From Aquabacterium parvum (GTDB lineage Bacteria > Pseudomonadota > Gammaproteobacteria > Burkholderiales > Burkholderiaceae_C): 64,000 bases of DNA. The notes beneath the pieces are model-generated. The model was not told the origin of the DNA, did not search any database, and was given only the letters and a program-made list of their open reading frames with translations. The stretch lies in NCBI RefSeq assembly GCF_001447195.1, contig NZ_LFRI01000386.1, positions 372,001 through 436,000 of the forward strand. The letters run 5' to 3'. Numbering within the stretch: the first letter of the stretch is position 1; each line of letters starts with the position of its first letter. This document shows positions 27,112 through 36,300 of this stretch, piece after piece. The translations under genes and the position numbers were made by a program.

Positions 27112-28131
27112 ATGTCTACGTTTGAACGTGCTGCCGAGGCGCCCCTGGTTGCCCCGACCGCGTCGAACCCCGCCAGCCGAATCGGCGAAGTCCTGGGTGT
27201 TGTCGCCTCGGACGTCCTGGGCGGTCTGCGCCATGCGAGTCACCATGTCCTGGCTGCCGTGGGCCTGGTCGCTGTCGTGGTGGTTGGCTTCCTGGCTGGT
27301 CGCCCGGACTTGCGCCATGGACTGGAAGACCAGGCCCTCTCATGGTTGTCTGCCCGCGCCATCCAGCGCGCCGAAGGGGGCGTGGACGCCGCACCCGACA
27401 TCCTGCTGGCCATGGCCGAGCCTGAGGCCATTCAGCGCGCCACCGCCACCAACCCCGCCGAGCTCAGCCGACAGCAAGCCGCTGTGGCCCACTGGATCGC
27501 TCGTCGCTACAGCGTGGCCCCCGAGCCCGTCAGCCGCCTGGTGCAGGAGGCCTGGGTCCTGGGGCAGCGTGCTGGCCTGGACCCGACGCTTTTGCTGGCC
27601 GTGATGGCCGTTGAGTCCAGCTTCAACCCCTTTGCGCAAAGCCATGTGGGTGCGCAGGGCCTGATGCAGGTCATGACGCGTGTGCACCATGACAAGTACG
27701 CCATCTTTGGTGGCCAGAACGCCGCCTTTGACCCCGTGACCAACCTGCGCGTGGGCGTGCAGGTGTTGCAAGACTGCATCCGCCGCGCCGGCAGCGTTGC
27801 TGGCGGCTTGAAGCATTACGTGGGAGCCGCCAACCTGGCCGATGACGGTGGTTACGGTGCCAAGGTGCTGGCCGAAGCTGCCTACCTGCGCCAAGTGGCT
27901 TCGGGCCAGAAGGTGGCTTTCAACGCCAGCTTGCCTCAGGCCGGTGTGCCGAGTGCCGTTCAGGTTGCGGCGCCTCAGGCCGCATCGGGTGCGGCCGCGG
28001 GTGGTCACACCCTGGAAGCCGCCGAGCCTGCCCAGACCGTGCCTTCGGCTGGCGAGGCCGCCCCTCACCATGCCCCTGCTCGCTCGACCGAACAGGTGGC
28101 GCTGCTGACCCAGCCGCTGCCTGGCCGTTGA
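27112..28131 (+). CDS. Lytic transglycosylase (SLT domain)
   Basis: Peptidoglycan lytic transglycosylase of 339 residues. A transmembrane helix at about 45-64 anchors it, with the catalytic domain in the periplasm. The SLT domain lies at about 140-265: LLLAVMAVESSFNPFAQSHVGAQGLMQVM contains the catalytic Glu (VESSFNP) and the GLMQ motif. The C-terminal 70 residues are Ala/Pro-rich and probably disordered. ATG 27112 has AAAGGA upstream; the frame extends to 26965 but that part is the leader. The usual NxxxG-AYN motif is replaced by YVGAANLADDGGYGAKVL, still family-like. Confidence 0.9.
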   Translation: MSTFERAAEAPLVAPTASNPASRIGEVLGVVASDVLGGLRHASHHVLAAVGLVAVVVVGFLAGRPDLRHGLEDQALSWLSARAIQRAEGGVDAAPDILLAMAEPEAIQRATATNPAELSRQQAAVAHWIARRYSVAPEPVSRLVQEAWVLGQRAGLDPTLLLAVMAVESSFNPFAQSHVGAQGLMQVMTRVHHDKYAIFGGQNAAFDPVTNLRVGVQVLQDCIRRAGSVAGGLKHYVGAANLADDGGYGAKVLAEAAYLRQVASGQKVAFNASLPQAGVPSAVQVAAPQAASGAAAGGHTLEAAEPAQTVPSAGEAAPHHAPARSTEQVALLTQPLPGR

Positions 28132-28209
28132 CCCAATTGACGGCTGGGTCCGGTCATGGCGTTGGCCTCGCAGCTGTCATGCAGGCCTTTGCGGCCTCCG
28201 CTACAATTC

Positions 28210-28345
28210 GAAGCCTGCGCGACTGGCGATAGATGGCTGCATTCAGCGGCCTGAGGTGGTGAACCACCGGGAAGCGCAGCCGATTTCGTCCAGGCCGAAG
28301 CTTGAGACGAGGTCGTTTCAGCCGTTCGCCTGGGCAGCCTTTTTC
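28210..28345 (+). ncRNA. ZTP (pfl-type) riboswitch upstream of glyA
   Basis: Conserved blocks of the ZTP/ZMP-sensing RNA are all present and in order: GCGCGACTGGCG (28217-28228), a GGTGG hairpin followed by AACCACCGGGAAGCGCAG, and after a linker GCCGTTCGCCTGGGC (28321-28335). The P1 stem CTGCGC (28215-28220) pairs with GCGCAG (28274-28279). A -10-like TACAAT at 28202-28207 would start the RNA at about 28214. Downstream a T5 run and an 8-bp hairpin (28345-28366) may be the expression platform. High ZTP (folate shortage) would be expected to raise glyA expression. Confidence 0.92.
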
Positions 28346-28398
28346 ACCCACCGTCCCTGGTGGGTGGCAGGTCATCAACCGTCTTGAAGAGACTGCCC

Positions 28399-29649
28399 AT
28401 GTTCGTTCGCGCTCAATCCACCATCGCCAACGTCGACCCCGAGTTGTTCGCCGCCATCCAGGCCGAGAACCAGCGCCAGGAAGATCACATCGAGCTGATC
28501 GCCTCCGAGAACTACACCTCGCCGGCCGTCATGGAAGCTCAGGGCTCCCAGCTGACCAACAAGTACGCCGAGGGCTATCCCGGCAAGCGCTACTACGGTG
28601 GTTGCGAGAACGTCGATGTCGTCGAGCAACTGGCCATCGACCGCCTCAAGCAGCTGTTCGGTGCCAACTTCGCCAACGTGCAGGCCAACTCGGGCTCGCA
28701 AGCCAACCAGTCGGTGTTCTTCGCGCTGCTGCAGCCTGGCGACACCATCATGGGCATGAGCCTGGCCGAGGGCGGTCACCTGACCCACGGCATGCAGCTC
28801 AACATGTCCGGCAAGTGGTTCAAGGTCGTGTCCTACGGCCTGGACGCCCAGGAAAACATCGACTACGACAAGATGGAAGCCCTGGCGCGTGAGCACAAGC
28901 CCAAGCTGATCATCGCTGGCGCCTCGGCCTTTGCCTTGCGCATCGACTTCGAGCGTTTCGCCAAGATCGCCAAGGAAGTCGGCGCCTTCTTCATGGTCGA
29001 CATGGCCCACTACGCTGGCCTGATCGCCGCGGGTGTGTACCCCAACCCCGTGCCGTTCGCTGACGTGGTCACCTCGACCACCCACAAGAGCCTGCGCGGC
29101 CCGCGTGGCGGCATCGTGCTGAGCAACAACGAAGAGATCGCCAAGAAGATCAACTCGGCCATCTTCCCCGGCATCCAGGGCGGCCCGCTGATGCACGTCA
29201 TCGCCGGCAAGGCCGTGGCCTTCAAGGAAGCCCTGTCGCCCGAGTTCAAGGCCTACCAGCAGCAAGTCGTCAAGAACGCGGCGGCCCTGGCCGACACGCT
29301 CACCAAGCGCGGCCTGCGCATCGTCAGCGGTCGCACCGAGAGCCACGTGATGCTGGTCGACCTGCGCCCCAAGAACCTGACAGGCAAGGAAGCCGAGGCC
29401 ATCCTGGGCGCCGCGCACATCACCTGCAACAAGAACGGCATCCCCAACGACCCGCAAAAGCCGATGGTGACCTCGGGCATCCGCCTGGGCTCGCCGGCCA
29501 TGACCACGCGTGGCTTCAAGGAAGAGCAGGCCGTCATCGTCGGCAACCTGATCGCCGACGTGCTGGACAACCCGCACGACGAAGCCAACCTGGCCCGTGT
29601 GCGCGAGCAGGTCTCGGCCCTGACCCGCCAGTTCCCGGTCTACCGCTGA
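28399..29649 (+). CDS. glyA: Serine hydroxymethyltransferase
   Basis: PLP enzyme of 416 residues that converts serine plus tetrahydrofolate to glycine plus methylene-THF, the main source of one-carbon units. Hallmarks: [30 protein letters not shown], the PLP lysine in [16 protein letters not shown], and [15 protein letters not shown] near the end. ATG 28399 matches the family N-terminus; the earlier in-frame GTG/ATG lies in the riboswitch. nrdR follows 7 nt later, so the riboswitch may control both. Confidence 0.98.
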   Translation: MFVRAQSTIANVDPELFAAIQAENQRQEDHIELIASENYTSPAVMEAQGSQLTNKYAEGYPGKRYYGGCENVDVVEQLAIDRLKQLFGANFANVQANSGSQANQSVFFALLQPGDTIMGMSLAEGGHLTHGMQLNMSGKWFKVVSYGLDAQENIDYDKMEALAREHKPKLIIAGASAFALRIDFERFAKIAKEVGAFFMVDMAHYAGLIAAGVYPNPVPFADVVTSTTHKSLRGPRGGIVLSNNEEIAKKINSAIFPGIQGGPLMHVIAGKAVAFKEALSPEFKAYQQQVVKNAAALADTLTKRGLRIVSGRTESHVMLVDLRPKNLTGKEAEAILGAAHITCNKNGIPNDPQKPMVTSGIRLGSPAMTTRGFKEEQAVIVGNLIADVLDNPHDEANLARVREQVSALTRQFPVYR

Positions 29650-29656
29650 GCCGTCG

Positions 29657-30133
29657 ATGCGCTGTCCCTTCTGCGGGCACCTCGAAACCCAGGTTGTCGA
29701 AACCCGGGACTCCGACGAAGGCGACAGCATCCGTCGCCGGCGCAAGTGCGGCAGTTGCGACAAGCGCTTCACCACCTACGAGCGCGCCGAAATCGAGCTG
29801 CCGGCCATCGTCAAACGCGATGGCCGGCGCACCGACTACGAGCGCGCCAAGCTCAAGGGCTCGATGATGCTCGCGCTGCGCAAGCGGCCGGTCAGCGCCG
29901 AGGCGCTGGAGACGGCGCTTGAAGCCATCGAGGCGCGCTTGCGTCAGTCTGGTGAGAAGGAAGTGGACTCGACTTGGCTGGGCGAGGCCGTGATGCGCGA
30001 GCTGCGCAAGCTCGACAAGGTGGCCTACGTGCGCTTTGCGTCGGTCTACCGCAGTTTTGACGACGTCAACGAGTTCGTGGCGGCGATCAAGGAGACGGGC
30101 AAAGCCCGCAAGGGATCGGCCGACGAGGGCTGA
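29657..30133 (+). CDS. nrdR: Transcriptional repressor NrdR
   Basis: Repressor of ribonucleotide reductase genes, 158 residues. An N-terminal zinc ribbon (CPFC and CGSC) is followed by an ATP-cone domain starting at about residue 48 ([20 protein letters not shown]), which senses ATP/dATP. The length and layout are typical. It sits 7 nt after glyA, a common pairing in proteobacteria that links folate and nucleotide supply. Confidence 0.97.
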   Translation: MRCPFCGHLETQVVETRDSDEGDSIRRRRKCGSCDKRFTTYERAEIELPAIVKRDGRRTDYERAKLKGSMMLALRKRPVSAEALETALEAIEARLRQSGEKEVDSTWLGEAVMRELRKLDKVAYVRFASVYRSFDDVNEFVAAIKETGKARKGSADEG

Positions 30134-30227
30134 CGGGACGCTCTCCTGTCGTTTTCCATGATCCCTCGCTTGCGGGGGCGACGCCCCTGAAACGGCGTCG
30201 ATTCGAGGGGGAACCCGCAGGCCTGCG

Positions 30228-30237
30228 GACGAGCGGT
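30228..30237 (-). promoter_or_regulatory. Candidate AlgR-binding site ahead of the minor pilin operon
   Basis: On the minus strand the sequence reads ACCGCTCGTC, 9 of 10 matching the Pseudomonas aeruginosa AlgR box ACCGTTCGTC. It lies 57 nt upstream of the first pilin ATG and about 20 nt upstream of a -35-like element. An AlgR-type regulator is encoded at 63230. Confidence 0.35.
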
Positions 30238-30259
30238 CGGCATGCGCCGCTCAGCGGTG

Positions 30260-30287
30260 TTGCGCTGCCGGGTGGGCGCGCTACATT
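30260..30287 (+). promoter_or_regulatory. Candidate promoter of the minor pilin operon
   Basis: TTGCGC (30260-30265), a 16-nt spacer and TACATT (30282-30287). The ATG is 6 nt after the -10, which implies a leaderless transcript; there is no Shine-Dalgarno sequence. Confidence 0.4.
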
Positions 30288-30293
30288 CGCCGC

Positions 30294-30848
30294 ATGCAAA
30301 AAGCGGGAATCCTCCACATTCAGCGTGGCTTCACTCTGGTCGAGATGATGGTCACGATCGCTGTGCTTGTCATTTTGGCCAGCATTGCGGTGCCGGGCTT
30401 GCAGTCGTTCACGACTCGCTCGGGCATGAACGCCATCCGGGACGACTTTTCGATTGCGCTGCAGCGTGCGCGCTTGGATGCGATCAGCAGGAACACGTGC
30501 GTCTCGATTTGTCAGCTTGAGGCGGGTACGTCCAATACCTGCCAAGCTAACGCGACGGCATCATGGGCCGGCGGGTGGATCGTGTTCACCAACCAGGCCT
30601 GCTCTGCGGCCTTGCCTGATGAGGCCCTGCCTCGGGAAAACATCGTGGCGGTGCGTCAGGCGTCCGACCCACGGTTTCAGCTCATACAAAAAAACCCGAC
30701 GGGAATCGTGACGTTCGACCCTCGCGGCACGCAGCTGGGCCAGAACTTCTCGGGTGTCACCCAGGACGCCCAGGAGGAAGACAGCGTGCATGCGCGAGCG
30801 ATCAAAGTCAGTCGGCAAGGCCGCGTGTCGGTTGCGCTGAAAGACTGA
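30294..30848 (+). CDS. Type IV minor pilin, GspH/FimT family
   Basis: Minor pseudopilin of 184 residues, first gene of the operon. The type III prepilin signal reads QRG-FTLVEMMVTIAVLVILASI, with a 12-residue basic leader, cleavage after Gly and Glu at +5. The rest has the GspH-type layout (ALQRARLDAISRNTCVSIC) with two paired cysteine groups. FimT/FimU-type pilins help initiate pilus assembly with PilV, PilW, PilX and PilE. ATG 30294 lacks a Shine-Dalgarno sequence. Confidence 0.9.
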   Translation: MQKAGILHIQRGFTLVEMMVTIAVLVILASIAVPGLQSFTTRSGMNAIRDDFSIALQRARLDAISRNTCVSICQLEAGTSNTCQANATASWAGGWIVFTNQACSAALPDEALPRENIVAVRQASDPRFQLIQKNPTGIVTFDPRGTQLGQNFSGVTQDAQEEDSVHARAIKVSRQGRVSVALKD

Positions 30849-30869
30849 CGAGTTACCAGAGGTGAAACA

Positions 30870-31472
30870 GTGAAACCCCGTCAATCTGGCGTTACGCTCG
30901 TGGAGGTCCTGGTGTCCATGGTGATCATGGCCCTGGGTTTGGTGAGCTTGGCTGCGCTGCAGAACTACACCTTGCGATACCAACTGGGGTCGGTGCACCG
31001 GGCGCAGCTCTCCGGTTTGTTGTCCGATTACGCCGAGCGTGTGCGTTCCAACCTTTCCCAGGCTCCCGGGGTGGCTCCTGTCAAGCCAGAGGACGCGCCC
31101 TATGCATACCTGAAGACCTGGGCGGATCAGGCCAGCGTGCCTGACGAGGCGTCGGCATCTGTCTCATGCACGGGTGAAAGCGTCTGCGCTGCGGACGCCC
31201 TTGCCAATGCAGACAAAGATCAATGGCGCGCTCGCGTGCGTCGCGAGTTGCCGCGTGGCTCTGTCTGGGTGGCGGGGGATGCCGTCCAGGGCATGACCGT
31301 GACCTTCATGTGGGCCGACAAAGAAAACGTCGACAGCGCAGCGGCTGGCAACCTGGTGCAAGCGGCTTCCTGCAGCGCCAATGACACCGGCCTGGCGCAG
31401 CAAACCTGTTGTCCAGCAGATGCCAAGGTGCCTGCCGGGGTCCGCTGCGCCACCTTTTCTCTCACCCCCTGA
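30870..31472 (+). CDS. pilV: Type IV pilus minor pilin PilV
   Basis: Minor pilin of 200 residues. The prepilin site is QSG-VTLVEVLVSMVIMALGLVSLAAL, with a leader of 7 residues and Glu+5. The following YTLRYQL and NLSQAP regions are PilV-like. It starts with GTG 30870 after AGAGGTGA, 21 nt behind the preceding gene. It belongs to the initiation complex at the pilus tip together with PilW, PilX and PilY1. Confidence 0.9.
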   Translation: MKPRQSGVTLVEVLVSMVIMALGLVSLAALQNYTLRYQLGSVHRAQLSGLLSDYAERVRSNLSQAPGVAPVKPEDAPYAYLKTWADQASVPDEASASVSCTGESVCAADALANADKDQWRARVRRELPRGSVWVAGDAVQGMTVTFMWADKENVDSAAAGNLVQAASCSANDTGLAQQTCCPADAKVPAGVRCATFSLTP

Positions 31473-31479
31473 ATACACG

Positions 31480-32637
31480 ATGCACCGCGAACGCATTTCA
31501 TCAAGAGGCGCACGTCGGCAAAGCGGGGTGACGCTGGTCGAGCTGATGGTGACCATCGCCATCAACCTTGTCCTCGTGCTGGCAGCCACCTTGCTGTACC
31601 TCAACACCCGCAGCACCCAGCGCGAAGTCAACGAACGAAGTGCTGTCTACGAGACCGGGCAGTTCGCCATGGGCCTGCTGGCTCGCGATATCAACTCCGC
31701 CGGTTTCTACCCGGCCGCAGCCATCGAGAAACCCAACGAGACCTCTGCCGTGCCCACGGACGGTGTGCGCTTTACGTACGACACGGCGGTGGCAGGCATG
31801 GGGTTGACCGATGAGGCGTACGCGAACGGTGTGTTCGGTTGTGCGGGCAAGTCTTTCGACTCCAAGACCCGTGCCTGCGTCGATTCAGACAAGTTGCCCG
31901 AGGGTTCGGACTCCCTGGTGCTGTCGTATTTCACCGAAGACGCCTTCTCGCTGGGCGCCGGTCAACGTGGTGATTGCACCCGGTCCGATGTGATCACGGA
32001 CACGACCGTTGCGAAGAACGACAAGCGGGCCACCTATTTGACCGACATGTCGGGTTCAGGCTCCGGCAGTGGTGCGGACGACAAAGGCGCCAGCAAGCTC
32101 ACGGCCGACAAGGTCAAGCCAGACCTGGGGCCCTTGCCCGACGCGCCCCTGCTCGTGATCAATGCCTACGAGTTGATCAAAGACACCTTGGTGCTCGACG
32201 ACGGGCGCGAGGTACCATCATCCACCCTGACGTGCTGGGGCAATGGCAGCGGCAGCCGTCAACCGCTGGTGCAGGGCGTCGAGCAGTTCGTCGTCAGCTA
32301 CGGTCTGGCCAACGACGCCTCTCGCCGGCCGGTGCGTTATGTGTCTGCAGGCGTGGTGGGTACCCAGTCTGCCAACATCGACGGCGAACTTCAGCGTGGC
32401 TGGCAGCTGGTCACGTCCATCCGGGTGTGCATGCTCGTGCGTTCGGCCCAATCCACCACCTTGCGTGACGCGCCCGACGTGACCGATTGCCGGGGCGAAT
32501 CCGTCAGCCGTGCTAACGGCGTCCAAGTCCAGCGCTTCGAGCAGGTCTTCAGCGTCAAGAACCGCCAGGGCAACACGGTGCCCTTGAAGTTGGCAGTGGC
32601 GGGCGGGCAGGCGCCCGATCCGGAGGCCCAGCCATGA
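31480..32637 (+). CDS. pilW: Type IV pilus minor pilin PilW
   Basis: Minor pilin of 385 residues. The prepilin site is QSG-VTLVELMVTIAINLVLVLAATLLYLNTR with a 16-residue leader. TGQFAMGLLARDINSAGFYPAA after the N-terminal helix is a PilW hallmark. ATG 31480 follows the pilV stop by 7 nt; the frame is open upstream but overlaps pilV out of frame. It ends by overlapping pilX (ATGA). Confidence 0.9.
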   Translation: MHRERISSRGARRQSGVTLVELMVTIAINLVLVLAATLLYLNTRSTQREVNERSAVYETGQFAMGLLARDINSAGFYPAAAIEKPNETSAVPTDGVRFTYDTAVAGMGLTDEAYANGVFGCAGKSFDSKTRACVDSDKLPEGSDSLVLSYFTEDAFSLGAGQRGDCTRSDVITDTTVAKNDKRATYLTDMSGSGSGSGADDKGASKLTADKVKPDLGPLPDAPLLVINAYELIKDTLVLDDGREVPSSTLTCWGNGSGSRQPLVQGVEQFVVSYGLANDASRRPVRYVSAGVVGTQSANIDGELQRGWQLVTSIRVCMLVRSAQSTTLRDAPDVTDCRGESVSRANGVQVQRFEQVFSVKNRQGNTVPLKLAVAGGQAPDPEAQP

Positions 32638-33296
32638 TGCGCGTTGTGCCTGCCCGCCAGCGTGGGGTGGCGATGTTGGTCGTGCTTGTGTTCACCCTTG
32701 CCTTGACTGGCATCGCCATCGTCAGCGCCCGCCTGGCCTTGCTGGGTGAGGGCCTGGCTCGCAACCAGCTTGACTTGCAGGTGGCCCGGCAGGCTGCCGA
32801 AGCCGCGCTGCGAGACGCCGAAAAGGACCTGATGATTGCCAATGGGGAGCTCGACTTTCCGGGAGCCGTTTGCAAGCGCAACGTCCAGCGCCCAGTCCTG
32901 AATCAGATCACCGAGTTCACGGAGGATTGCCTGCGCGGCCAGTGCCTCTTCGATCCGAAGAAGCGCGCCAAGGTCGATTTCTCAAAAGCCGAGGGCGATC
33001 CGGAGCTTGCCGAAGCCTGGTGGCCAGAGGATCGAGGTGGGCGCTGGGGCGCCCCAGGCGAAGACAAGCCTGGCGCAGGCAACGCAGGCCCTTGCCAAAC
33101 GTTCACGGGCGCCGTCCCGTTGGGATCGTTCACTGGGGCGCGCGCCGTCCAGGGTGTGGCTTTCCAGCCCGAGTACCTGATTGAACTCATCCCACGCGGC
33201 ACCGATTATTTCTTTCGCATCACCGCCCGCGGGTTCGGCTACCGTGCCGGCACAGAGGTGGTGCTCCAGTCTTACTTCTTGGTTCCCGAATCCTGA
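32634..33296 (+). CDS. pilX: Type IV pilus assembly protein PilX
   Basis: Minor pilin of 220 residues. The N-terminus is RQRG-VAMLVVLVFTLALTGIAIVSARLALLGE, a PilX-type start without Glu at +5, as is usual for this family. ARQAAEAALRDAEKDL follows. A C-terminal region ends in RITARGFGYRAGTEVVLQS, typical of PilX. The start codon overlaps the pilW stop by 4 nt and the pilY1 gene begins 9 nt after it. Confidence 0.9.
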   Translation: MMRVVPARQRGVAMLVVLVFTLALTGIAIVSARLALLGEGLARNQLDLQVARQAAEAALRDAEKDLMIANGELDFPGAVCKRNVQRPVLNQITEFTEDCLRGQCLFDPKKRAKVDFSKAEGDPELAEAWWPEDRGGRWGAPGEDKPGAGNAGPCQTFTGAVPLGSFTGARAVQGVAFQPEYLIELIPRGTDYFFRITARGFGYRAGTEVVLQSYFLVPES

Positions 33297-33305
33297 GGCC
33301 GTGCC

Positions 33306-36300
33306 ATGAACCTTCACCTGCCTCGCCTCGCGCTGGCTGCAGCGTCGCTGCTGTCCCTGACGCTGACCGTCTGGGCGCAGACGGGCGTGAGCCCCCAGTT
33401 CTCATCCACCAGCCTCGCCGCCTACCCGCCAAACATCAGCGAAGGGGTTGGCGGGCCCATGATGATGCTCACGGCGTCGCGTGACCACACGCTGTTCGCA
33501 CCCATCTACACCGACTACGAAGACATCGATGGCGACGGCACGGTTGACTACACCTTCAAGCCGACGTTCGTCTACTACGGCTACTTCGACGCCAAGCTCT
33601 GCTATAGCTATTCGACCGGCAACCCAGGGCGTTTCGTGCCCTCGGACGTGGCCACCGAGGTGGGCGGTCGACTGACCTGCCCTTCGAGGGAGCCCTTGTG
33701 GAGCGGCAACTTCCTTAACTGGGCCACGATGACCCGCCTGGACGTGGTGCGCAAGACCTTGTATGGCGGTCGAAGGGTGATCGACACAGTGGACAACGCT
33801 GGCGGTGACACCACGCTCCAGATGGCGGCGCTCGGGCACGACGCGCACGCCTTCGTCAAGTACTACGGTGGCGCAGACATCCGTGACTACACCCCATTCA
33901 CGTTTGCCGAGCTGGGCAGCGCAGGCTTGACGATGTGCAGCCGTGGCACAGACGCCAACGGTCAAGGTCTGCCGCAGCTTCGTTTGGCCAAGGGCAACTA
34001 CAGCCTTTGGGCCACGACGCCCGGGACAGTGTGCAACTGGTCCGAGTTCCAGCCTAACTTCGCCTTTGGCGCGAAGGCCCAGGCCTTCTATAAGGAGTAC
34101 GGGCCGCCGGCCAAGGTCAACCCCTACCACGTTGAGCAGGTCCATCGACCCGATTTGCCGTCGTATGACCAGAATGGTGCCAAGTATGGAACAGTTGGCC
34201 CCGAGCTGATCGTTCGTGTTCAGTCATGCGTTGGAAAGTTCATCGGCCAGGGCAACGAACGCTGCCGAGGCTACCGCCGCACCGTCAACAACGTGGTGCA
34301 GACCACCTACAAGCCCATCGGGTTGTTGCAGGAGTTCGGCACCAGCGAGCGGACGAGCCAAGCGGTCCGCGCCGAGTTCGGCCTGATCACGGGCAGCTTC
34401 GACGACAACCTGCGCGGCGGTCAGTTGCGCAAGAACGTGGGCTCGGTCAACGACGAGGTTGACCTGGGCACGGGGCGTTTTTGCCACATGCTGACGGAGA
34501 CCGACAGTAACAGCAACTGCAAGGTCACGGCCGATTCCTTTTCGAATGGTCGGGGTTCCACCATCGCGGGCATCATCCGTTCCTTTGATAGCTTGCGGCT
34601 GTTCAACGCTGGCAACTACAACGCTGATGCCCCGGTGATCGGCGGCCGAGCGGACACGTTCGCCTTCCCGTCTCAAGTTCCGAACGGCAGCTTCCCGTCC
34701 TGGGGCAACCCCATGTCGGAGATGATCACGCAGGCACTGGCCTATTTCGCCAACCTGCCCATGGGCGCCGATGCGACCAAGATCACCCGCGATGCCTCGG
34801 TGGGCCTGCCCGTTTCGATCACCCCACGCGACCCCCTTCGCGACACTGACAACGACCCCGTCGCCGGTGTGCCGCGCCGTGACCTGTTTGGTCGGGCGAT
34901 CTGCCGCCCCATGCACATGCTGGCCCTGTCCAGCGGGGCGGTCACCCACGACACCGACGAGCCGGGCGCATCCGAAGATGTGTATGGCGATGCCGCGGCG
35001 TTCATCGGCAAGAACAAGGCCACCGAAACCATCCAGAAGGCGACCGACCGGGTTGGCCAAATCGAGGACATCAACAACAGCCGTCGTTCCGTGGGGTCGG
35101 CGGATGCCGACTTCGGCTCGGATTGCACCGCCAAGCAGATCGGCACCGTGGTAACCGAGGGCCTCGCACGGGTTGCGGGCGTGTGTCCGGAGGCCCCTGC
35201 TGTCAAGGGCTCGTACCTGGCTGCGGGCGCGGCCTTCATTGCCAACACCCAGGCGGTTCGCGCGCTGGCCGACTTGGTCAATGAGAACGGTAAGTCGGTG
35301 TCGACCAGCAGGCTCCCTGCCCACGCCCTGCGCGTGAAGTCTTATGCGGCCACCTTGTCAGGCGGCGTGGCCCGCATCGAGGTGCCGATTCCGGGCAAGG
35401 CGGGTGTGGTGTACATCACGCCCGAGAGTTCGTGGGACTTCGTGGACTACAAAACCACCAACGGCCAGTTGATGCCGGGTGCCATGCTCACCTTCCGATC
35501 GATCTATGGCGATGCGAACTCTGCGTCGTACGTGGTCACCTGGAACGACGCGCAGTTCGGCGGTGACTACGACATGGACATCGTCGGCTTTCTGCGTTGG
35601 GAGCGCAAAGAAAGTGCAAGCCGCCCGGGGGTGTACGAGCTCAGGGTGATGACCGACATCCTCAACCACGACGCAGGTGCCCGGGGCTCGCACGGCTTCA
35701 GCATCATGGGGACAGAGAACCCCGAGCTTGACAAGCGCTACCTGACACACGGTGGGGTGGGCTACGCTGCACCTGGCTCCGATTGTGCGGGCTTGGGCGG
35801 CACACAATTCAACCTGCGCTGTGGGTTCACGGACAGGGGGATGAACACGGGTGCTCCGAACAGCGGCGATGGCTACGCCTGGCCGAGCAGCTACGGAGGC
35901 CAACGCGTTGACTTCTTCGGCAGCAGCGCGCCCCTGACCACCACGGTGGCCAAGGACTTCACGGTCACCAATGGCGCTGCAGACGTCACCCTGCGCGACC
36001 CGCTCTGGTACGTGGCGAAGTACGGCAGCTTCAGCACCGGCGAAACCGAGTTCGCGGTCAGCTCGAACGCCAGCCCTGAAGCTCGCTCGGGTGCGGCCGC
36101 CGTCAACTGGGACAGCCAGAACAACAACGGCAAGGCGTGCGGGCTCGGCGGCTGCGCCGACGGCGAACCCGACGGCTACTTCCTGGCGCGTCGGCCGGAG
36201 TTGCTCGAGGAGCGCCTGCGCAACCTCCTGAAGGCCATCACCCAGGGAAGCAACTCGGCGCCTGCGGTGTCCTCGTCTCAATTGCTGTCCGACAGCATCA

